From an uncultured Eubacteriales bacterium (GTDB lineage Bacteria; Bacillota; Clostridia; Christensenellales; CAG-138), in assembly GCA_900542615.1 (NCBI GenBank), contig UQOG01000072.1, forward strand, positions 1-10,055: a stretch of DNA of 10,055 nt, written 5' to 3'. The notes beneath the pieces were generated by a model. The model was not told the origin of the DNA and made no database searches. It saw only the letters and a program-made list of their open reading frames with translations. The translations under genes were made by a program, and so were the position numbers. Shown one piece after another: positions 5,957-10,055 of this stretch (the stretch's first letter is position 1; every line of letters starts with the position of its first letter).

Positions 5957-6251
5957 AGAAGGGGGCGCGTTGGGACAGCGGCAGGGGCATGGCGGGGGAA
6001 TGCAGCGCCGCCCTTTTTTTGGCGCAGCTGCCGCAAATCGGCCCGCTTCCCGGGCGCAGATCCATTTCGTCGGCGCAAGGCGGACGGGCGTGGAAAGGGC
6101 GAGGCCCTTCTCGGGCCGGCCAACACGGGGCCAAGGCGAATGGGGGCCGGACGCGACCGATGGTTTGCAGTGCCGCCGCCCTAAACGGTGCGGTGGCATT
6201 TTGTACATCCGTTGGGAATTCAGGAGCGACGCCCCAAAACCAATCCGGCTT

Positions 6252-6286
6252 AGGGGCGGTGGCATAGGCAACCACCGCCCCTTTTT
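6252..6286. terminator. Strong GC hairpin downstream of the CMD-cupin gene
   Basis: AGGGGCGGTGG (6252-6262) pairs perfectly with CCACCGCCCCT (6272-6282) around a 9-base loop. TTTT follows on the plus strand, so it is a canonical terminator for plus-strand transcripts. It is also the first stable stem, about 30 bases after the CMD-cupin stop, for the minus-strand operon, where the U-tract is lacking. It probably serves as the 3-prime boundary of that operon. Confidence 0.65.
6264..6280 (+). repeat. Direct repeat unit 2, ATAGGCAACCACCGCCC
   Basis: Second occurrence of the unit at 5940-5956 with one difference; overlaps the loop and right arm of the hairpin at 6252-6282. Confidence 0.5.
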
Positions 6287-6311
6287 ATGGCGATTTTTTT
6301 CAGTTCCTTTT

Positions 6312-7061
6312 CTATGATTCACGATCCTCCGGGCAAACCGGCTCACACCATTGGGTTTTTGTATCCTGTCCAGGCACCTCTATCGCCAGATGACTGAACC
6401 AACCTTCCGGGCCGGCGCCATGCCAATGCTTGACCCCGGCGGGAATATTCACGCAATCTCCCGGCTGCAATTTTCGCACGGCGTTTCCCCATTCCTGATA
6501 GTAGCCTTGGCCTGCTACGCATAGCAGGATCTGGCCGCCGCCCTGGGCAGCGTGGTGGATATGCCAATTGTTCCGGCAGCCAGGGGCAAAGGTTACATTA
6601 AAAATAGGAATTTGCCCGGTAGATATGGGGGCTAAATAGCTTTGCCCGGAGAAATATTGGGCATAGGCATCGTTGGGCTGACCAATGGGGAAGCACATCT
6701 GGGCGGCGTGGGCAGCCATGGGGTCGGCTGCCTCCCCTGGAGAAGCCCATACCTTCTTGGCCAGGGAAAAGGCGGCCCAGGCCTTGGGCCATCCCGCATA
6801 GAAAGCCGTGTGGGTGATGATGCCGGCGATTTCCGCCTGGGTCACGCCGGCCCGCTTGGCATTTTCCAGATGGTATTGCAGGGAGGAATCGGTGATGCCC
6901 GCGCTTATCAGGGCGACTACGGTGACGATACAGCGCAGCTTGCGGCCAATGCTCGGATCGTTCCAATTTTCCCCGAATAGGATGTCATCGTTGTAGCGGG
7001 CAAACGCCGGGGCAAACCCGCCCAGGGCGTCCCGCCCGGCGGTTTGTACAATCTTGTCCAT
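6312..7061 (-). CDS. Carboxymuconolactone decarboxylase-like and cupin fusion protein
   Basis: This 249-residue cytoplasmic protein joins two domains. Residues about 5-105 form an all-helical CMD/AhpD-like domain (RCIVTVVALISAG, then LQYHLENAKRAGVTQAEIAGIITHTAFYAGWP). It lacks the CxxC of AhpD peroxidases, so thiol peroxidase activity is unlikely. Residues about 150-232 form a cupin with HIHH (H167, H169, H170) and PAGVKHWHG (H212, H214) as probable metal ligands; the usual motif-1 glutamate seems replaced by glutamine. Such CMD-cupin fusions are common in Clostridia but lack a defined reaction; related cupins include lyases and hydroxynitrile lyase-like enzymes. AAAGGAGG lies 6 bases before the ATG and overlaps the end of the upstream hydrolase gene region (12-base gap), so the two are in one operon. 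Confidence 0.9.
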   Translation of the reverse strand: MDKIVQTAGRDALGGFAPAFARYNDDILFGENWNDPSIGRKLRCIVTVVALISAGITDSSLQYHLENAKRAGVTQAEIAGIITHTAFYAGWPKAWAAFSLAKKVWASPGEAADPMAAHAAQMCFPIGQPNDAYAQYFSGQSYLAPISTGQIPIFNVTFAPGCRNNWHIHHAAQGGGQILLCVAGQGYYQEWGNAVRKLQPGDCVNIPAGVKHWHGAGPEGWFSHLAIEVPGQDTKTQWCEPVCPEDRES

Positions 7062-7073
7062 AAGGCGCCTCCT

Positions 7074-8048
7074 TTAATGCAGATATTGGGCGAAAAAGGC
7101 TGCGATCCGCGCAAAGGGGATCACATCGTTTCGGTCGTATAGATCGGTGTGGCTGGCGCCTGGGATCAGCAGCAACTCCTTGTTATCCCCTGTCAGCTGG
7201 GCGAAGGCGTCCCTGGTAAAGTAGCAAGAATGGGCCTTCTCCCCATGTACCATCAACACTGCGGAGCGGATCTCGCGGCTGTATTGAAGGATCGGCATGT
7301 TGAGAAAAGACAAGGCGGAGGTTATGTTCCACCCGCCATTGGAATTGAGGGAGCGGGGATGGTACCCCCGGGCGGTTTTATAATAATCGTAATAATCTTT
7401 TAGGAAAGCAGGCGCGTCCTCAGGGAGGGCGTCCGGCAACCCGCCTGCCAAGGCATAGCTGCCGTTTCGATAGTCGATGGTCCGCTGGTCACACATGGCC
7501 TTGCGCTTTTCATAGCGGGCCTGTGGGCTGTCCTCGCTGTCAAAATAACCTTTGGCGTTGACCCGGGTCATGTCGTACATGGTGGAGGCCACGGTGGCTT
7601 TGATGCGAGTGTCCACGGCGGCGGCGTTCAGGGCCATGCCGCCCCAGCCGCAAATGCCCAAGATCCCGATTCCCTCCGGGTCAACGTCCGGTCGCACGCA
7701 AAGGCAGTCCACCGCGGCGCAAAAGTCCTCGGTATTGATATCTGGGGAGGCCACATAACGGGGGTAGCCGCCGCTCTCGCCGGTATAGGAGGGATCAAAG
7801 GCAATGGTCAGAAAGCCTCGCTGTGCCAATTCTTGGGCATATAGGCCGGAAGCCTGTTCCTTCACAGCCCCAAAGGGGCCGCTTATGGCGATGGCGGGCA
7901 GTGTTCCGTCCGCCCCTTTGGGACGATATAGGTCGGCTGCCAGCGCAATGCCATAACGGTTGTGAAAGGTGATCTTTTCGTGGGCCACCGTTTCGCTTTT
8001 GGGAAAGGTTTTATCCCAGCTGGAGGTCATAGATAAGGTTTCTTGCAT
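7074..8048 (-). CDS. Alpha/beta hydrolase with Cys nucleophile elbow
   Basis: This 324-residue cytoplasmic hydrolase has the alpha/beta fold: a strand and oxyanion region, PAIAISGPFGAVKEQ (51-65), the nucleophile elbow GICGWGG (131-137, C133 where Ser is usual), VLMVHGEKA (264-272, acid region) and a histidine segment, GASHTDLYD (297-305, H300). A Cys nucleophile recalls dienelactone hydrolases and the uncharacterised YcjY-like group, which it resembles more in length and pattern; substrate is unknown. AAAAGGAGA lies about 8 bases before the first ATG; a second in-frame ATG is at residue 7. It is followed after 12 bases by the CMD-cupin gene and preceded by a 116-base gap to the lipoprotein gene. 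That gap could hold its own promoter, though none is convincing. Confidence 0.9.
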   Translation of the reverse strand: MQETLSMTSSWDKTFPKSETVAHEKITFHNRYGIALAADLYRPKGADGTLPAIAISGPFGAVKEQASGLYAQELAQRGFLTIAFDPSYTGESGGYPRYVASPDINTEDFCAAVDCLCVRPDVDPEGIGILGICGWGGMALNAAAVDTRIKATVASTMYDMTRVNAKGYFDSEDSPQARYEKRKAMCDQRTIDYRNGSYALAGGLPDALPEDAPAFLKDYYDYYKTARGYHPRSLNSNGGWNITSALSFLNMPILQYSREIRSAVLMVHGEKAHSCYFTRDAFAQLTGDNKELLLIPGASHTDLYDRNDVIPFARIAAFFAQYLH

Positions 8049-8082
8049 GGGTAGGGTCTCCTTTTTAATGGTTGGTTTATAT

Positions 8083-8098
8083 GGGTTCCCGGGTTCCC
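8083..8098. repeat. Tandem 8-bp repeat GGGTTCCC x2
   Basis: Two abutting copies of GGGTTCCC lie in the gap between the lipoprotein and hydrolase genes, about 35 bases before the hydrolase start. A regulator site or short RNA structure is possible, but there is no further support. Confidence 0.35.
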
Positions 8099-8164
8099 GT
8101 AGGGATCGCCTGGATGCCGGCCTTTTAAGATGCCGGAGGCCTCCCCAAAGGAAACGGCTACAGG

Positions 8165-8686
8165 TTAGTCGAAAGAAAAGGTAACGCGCACATCCGCCGG
8201 TCCCAGCAACGCCATAAGGTCTTGCTGCGATATGCCGTCTATCCTGCCAAGGCGGGTGAGGGAATAGCTGTTTTCCCCATAGTAGATCACCACTTGCTGG
8301 CCCTGGTATAGGATCAAATCGCCCGGCTGGGTGGTTATGGCCTCGTTGTTTTGCACCAGGGCCTCCGGCAGGGCCCCCACCTTTTCAAAGCCGCCGTAGT
8401 CAGCCATCTCCACGGTGACAGGGCCTTGCGCCAGCAGGTCGGCAAAGGCTTTTGCGGAGGGATTGTCCGCCAGGGTAGCGGATAGGATGGAATCGCCCAC
8501 CTGGATTTGGATCTGAACCGGCTGGGCCGCCGATGGCTGGGGCATTGGAGAAGAGGCGGCCGAAGGCGGGGCGCTGGGGACAGGCGCCGACAGGGAAGGG
8601 GAACCCTCCGGATGGCCGGAGGCTGCGCAAGCCCCCATGCTGAAGGGAAGCAAACATAACAGAAGCATAACCAAGGGTTTTACCAT
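8165..8686 (-). CDS. Putative lipoprotein with cyclophilin-like domain
   Basis: From the ATG at 8686 the product is 173 residues: a short basic start (MVKP), a hydrophobic core and the sequence SMGAC, giving a lipobox with Cys20, then a Ser/Pro/Ala-rich linker (about 24-55), then a cyclophilin-like beta-barrel domain (about 58-173; ATLADNPSAKAFADLLAQ, MADYGGFEKVGALP, PGDLILYQGQQVVIYYG, LGRIDG). The protein is probably anchored on the outer face of the membrane. The frame is open 18 codons further upstream, but those codons would disrupt the signal peptide, and AGGAGG sits 10 bases before the chosen ATG. The start overlaps the upstream gene's stop as ATGGTAA, suggesting translational coupling. 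Proteins of this fold in Clostridia are mostly uncharacterised; isomerase activity should not be assumed. Confidence 0.85.
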   Translation of the reverse strand: MVKPLVMLLLCLLPFSMGACAASGHPEGSPSLSAPVPSAPPSAASSPMPQPSAAQPVQIQIQVGDSILSATLADNPSAKAFADLLAQGPVTVEMADYGGFEKVGALPEALVQNNEAITTQPGDLILYQGQQVVIYYGENSYSLTRLGRIDGISQQDLMALLGPADVRVTFSFD

Positions 8687-8919
8687 GGATGGGCCGCCTC
8701 CTGACCGTTTCGCAAGCAATAGAGTAGATAGTCCAGACACGCTAGCTTTTTTTGTTCCTCGTGCACCGCCGCAAGCAACCCTTTACGATGGGCTGTAAGG
8801 GCCTGGTAGGCTTCCTCCCGCAATCCTGCCTCCAGCAGGACCGCGACTGTATCCGCGGTTTTTGCATCGCAGCCAGCATCCAAGAGGGCTTCCTGTAAGG
8901 TGCTTTTAACCAGTTCCAA
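8680..8919 (-). CDS. Small helical protein of unknown function
   Basis: This 79-residue soluble, charged, helix-rich protein (LQEALLDAGCDAKTADTVAV, REEAYQALTAHRKGLLAAVHEEQ, LDYLLYCLRN) has no membrane segment and no recognised catalytic motif. The pattern, an acidic N-terminal helix then an HRKGLL...VHEEQKK...LDYLLY helix, recalls small Clostridia proteins often found beside regulators of this kind, but I cannot name the family. The start is a TTG at 8917-8919 with AAGGA about 9 bases upstream; a nearby ATG is out of frame. It is the first gene of the minus-strand cluster opposite the LysR gene and overlaps the lipoprotein gene by 7 bases. A role in protein interaction is only a guess. Confidence 0.75.
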   Translation of the reverse strand: MELVKSTLQEALLDAGCDAKTADTVAVLLEAGLREEAYQALTAHRKGLLAAVHEEQKKLACLDYLLYCLRNGQEAAHPW

Positions 8920-8961
8920 AGCATCACGTCCTTTCTGGGTTTATCGTAAACGAAAGGCGGA

Positions 8962-8991
8962 TAAATATCAAATACATATACAATATCTAAA
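8962..8991 (-). promoter_or_regulatory. Possible promoter of the four-gene cluster
   Basis: On the minus strand, TTTAGA (8986-8991) and TATTTA (8962-8967) are spaced by 18 bases. The hexamers are poor, as expected for an activator-dependent promoter. The LysR box lies just upstream of this -35, the usual activating position. Weak on its own. Confidence 0.4.
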
Positions 8992-8993
8992 TC

Positions 8994-9010
8994 CATACTT
9001 GAAAAGTATG
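8994..9010. promoter_or_regulatory. LysR-box operator candidate
   Basis: A perfect inverted repeat, CATACTT-GAA-AAGTATG, contains the T-N11-A pattern of LysR binding sites (T8996, A9008). It overlaps the -35 of the LysR promoter, which fits autorepression, and lies just upstream of the minus-strand cluster, which fits activation. Confidence 0.75.
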
Positions 9011-9028
9011 AAATTAAGGAAATATAAT
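8999..9028 (+). promoter_or_regulatory. Sigma-A promoter of the LysR gene
   Basis: TTGAAA (8999-9004) and consensus TATAAT (9023-9028) are spaced by 18 bases and read into the LysR gene with a leader of under 20 bases. The -35 overlaps the LysR box. Confidence 0.7.
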
Positions 9029-9051
9029 GGTGTCAGAAGGGAGGGAAGTCG

Positions 9052-9957
9052 ATGGACATCCGTAGCCTGGAATATTTTTTGGCAGTGGCCCAGGAGGAAA
9101 GCATTACCCGGGCGGCGGAGGTGCTGCATATGACCCAGCCGCCCCTATCCCGGGAGATGAAGGCGTTGGAAGGGGAGCTGGGCAAGCAGCTGTTGATCCG
9201 GGGCAGCCGCAAGGTCACCCTGACGGAAGAAGGGATGCTCTTACGGCGGCGGGCAGAGGAGCTGGTGGGGCTCATGGAAAAGACCCGCATGGAGATACAG
9301 GCATCCGGGGAACTGGTGGCGGGGGATCTGCATATCGGGGGCGGGGAAACCTTTGGCATGGAGCTCATCGCGCAGACCGTACAGCGGCTATGCAAGCGGT
9401 ATCCCCTTATCCGGGTCCATCTATACAGCGGCAATGCCCAGGACGTATTGGAGCGGCTGGATAACGGCCTATTGGATTTCGGCCTGGTCATCGATCCAGC
9501 GGACCTGAAAAAATACGATTATCTCAAGCTGCCATATAAGGATGTTTGGGGATTGCTGATGCCCAGGGACCATCCTTTGGCTGCAAAAGAGGCGGTTTGC
9601 CCGGAAGATCTGGAAGGGCTGCCCCTTTTGGTTTCCCGCCAAGCCATGGTGCAGGACGGGCTTTCCGGATGGCTGGGCGTCAACCGCCGGAGCCCGGAGA
9701 TCGTCGCCACCTATAACCTGATTTTCAACGCTTCCCTATTGGTGCGGCAAGGGGTAGGTTGCGCCCTGTGCCTGGCCCATTTGGTGCCGGAGTATCCAGG
9801 GAGCCCGTTGGTATTTCGTCCCTTTGCCCCCCTGCTGGATGCAGGCGTCAGCGTGGCATGGAAAAAATACCAGGTATTCACCAAACCCGGGAGAAGGTTT
9901 TTAGAGGCGTTGCAACATGTATTGTCGGAAGGGGCATGGCCCCAGAGCCAATGGTAA
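9052..9957 (+). CDS. LysR-family transcriptional regulator
   Basis: This 301-residue regulator has normal family length. The N-terminal winged helix-turn-helix spans about residues 2-60 (LEYFLAVAQEESITRAAEVL, then MTQPPLSREMKALEGELGKQL, and KVTLTEEG). The linker helix runs to about 88 and the two-lobed effector-binding domain from about 90 to 295 (GDLHIGGGETFGM, LLDFGLVIDP, LLVSRQ, VRQGVGCALCLAHLV). GGAGGG lies 6 bases before the ATG. It is divergent from the hydrolase/CMD-cupin/lipoprotein cluster and likely regulates it and itself through the palindrome at 8994-9010. The inducer is unknown. Confidence 0.94.
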   Translation: MDIRSLEYFLAVAQEESITRAAEVLHMTQPPLSREMKALEGELGKQLLIRGSRKVTLTEEGMLLRRRAEELVGLMEKTRMEIQASGELVAGDLHIGGGETFGMELIAQTVQRLCKRYPLIRVHLYSGNAQDVLERLDNGLLDFGLVIDPADLKKYDYLKLPYKDVWGLLMPRDHPLAAKEAVCPEDLEGLPLLVSRQAMVQDGLSGWLGVNRRSPEIVATYNLIFNASLLVRQGVGCALCLAHLVPEYPGSPLVFRPFAPLLDAGVSVAWKKYQVFTKPGRRFLEALQHVLSEGAWPQSQW

Positions 9958-9980
9958 ACCCATAGCTGGATGCATGGGAA

Positions 9981-10006
9981 AAGCCGGCGGAGAATACCGC
10001 CGGCTT
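9981..10006 (+). terminator. LysR-gene terminator hairpin, T-tract cut by a MITE
   Basis: AAGCCGGCGG (9981-9990) pairs perfectly with CCGCCGGCTT (9997-10006) around AGAATA. The left arm is preceded by more A residues (GGGAAAAGCC), but on the right, where a T-run is expected, the sequence switches at 10007 to the MITE end. Insertion at the T-tract is likely; the MITE carries its own terminator-like stem next to it. Confidence 0.7.
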
Positions 10007-10055
10007 CAGGCTGTCGAAAAAGTGGCTTGCGCCACTTTTTCGAGGTTTTCATAGC
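10007..10055 (-). mobile_element. MITE copy C, right end (partial, inverted, cut by window end)
   Basis: Read on the minus strand, these 49 bases match 4167-4215 of the complete copy with one difference. They include the terminal repeat TTTTTCGACAGCCTG and the GNRA-capped stem; here the stem is perfect. The remainder lies beyond the window. The bases just outside are GGCTT (10002-10006), which would be the expected 5-bp target duplication on the far side. Confidence 0.88.

Larger units (their letters stand above)
5718..6311. other. 594-bp gene-free region with hairpins and a short direct repeat
   Basis: No frame here has a ribosome binding site plus family resemblance. The minus frame stays open through much of it into the exporter gene, which is common in GC-rich DNA and is not taken as coding. 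Contents seen: a terminator hairpin near 5901, a GC-rich hairpin at 6252-6282, a T-run at 6014-6020 in the loop of a GCGCC/GGCGC stem, and the direct repeat ATAGGCAACCA(T/C)CGCCC at 5940-5956 and 6264-6280. It may be a degraded gene or an unrecognised intergenic element. Confidence 0.5.

Noticed and set aside
5385..6275. Open 296-codon minus-strand frame across the gene-free region into the exporter gene
   Set aside because: It overlaps the well-supported LysE-family gene antisense, shows no family resemblance and low-complexity Arg/Pro/Ala composition typical of GC-rich non-coding frames.

Overview
The window is GC-rich bacterial DNA. Strong AGGAGG-type ribosome binding sites, sigma-A promoters, intrinsic terminators and the protein families present point to a GC-rich Clostridia-like member of the Bacillota, such as a gut or rumen Oscillospiraceae or Christensenellaceae type. 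That placement is inference; there is no rRNA or marker gene to fix it. I see no phage genes, CRISPR array, tRNA or transposase.

Layout: (1) 1-1046, plus strand: the end of a small mobile element abuts the C-terminal half of a moeA-like molybdopterin molybdenumtransferase gene, followed one base later by a THEP1-type NTPase gene and a strong terminator. (2) 1371-4002: a P1B heavy-metal ATPase (minus strand) and a TetR regulator (plus strand), diverging from a compact control region with two facing promoters and two inverted-repeat operator candidates sharing the sequence TTAGCGAACA. (3) 4017-4215: a complete 199-bp non-coding MITE with 15-bp terminal inverted repeats and a 5-bp target duplication, sitting between tetR and its terminator. 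(4) 4472-5717: a divergent XRE-cupin regulator and LysE/RhtB exporter. (5) 5718-6311: a gene-free stretch with hairpins. (6) 6312-8919, minus strand: a four-gene cluster (small helical protein, cyclophilin-like lipoprotein, alpha/beta hydrolase with a Cys nucleophile, CMD-cupin fusion), divergent from a LysR regulator (9052-9957) with a palindromic LysR box between them. (7) 10007-10055: the right end of a third MITE copy, in inverted orientation.

The regulator-target pairs are three independent divergent modules: TetR with a metal pump, XRE-cupin with a LysE exporter, and LysR with a hydrolase/CMD-cupin/lipoprotein cluster. The most unusual element is the MITE family. Three nearly identical copies occur in 10 kb, one of them splitting moeA, one with clean target-site duplications, and all ending in a GNRA-capped hairpin that resembles a bidirectional terminator. 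Both window edges lie inside copies of it, so the window may be a contig broken at this repeat.
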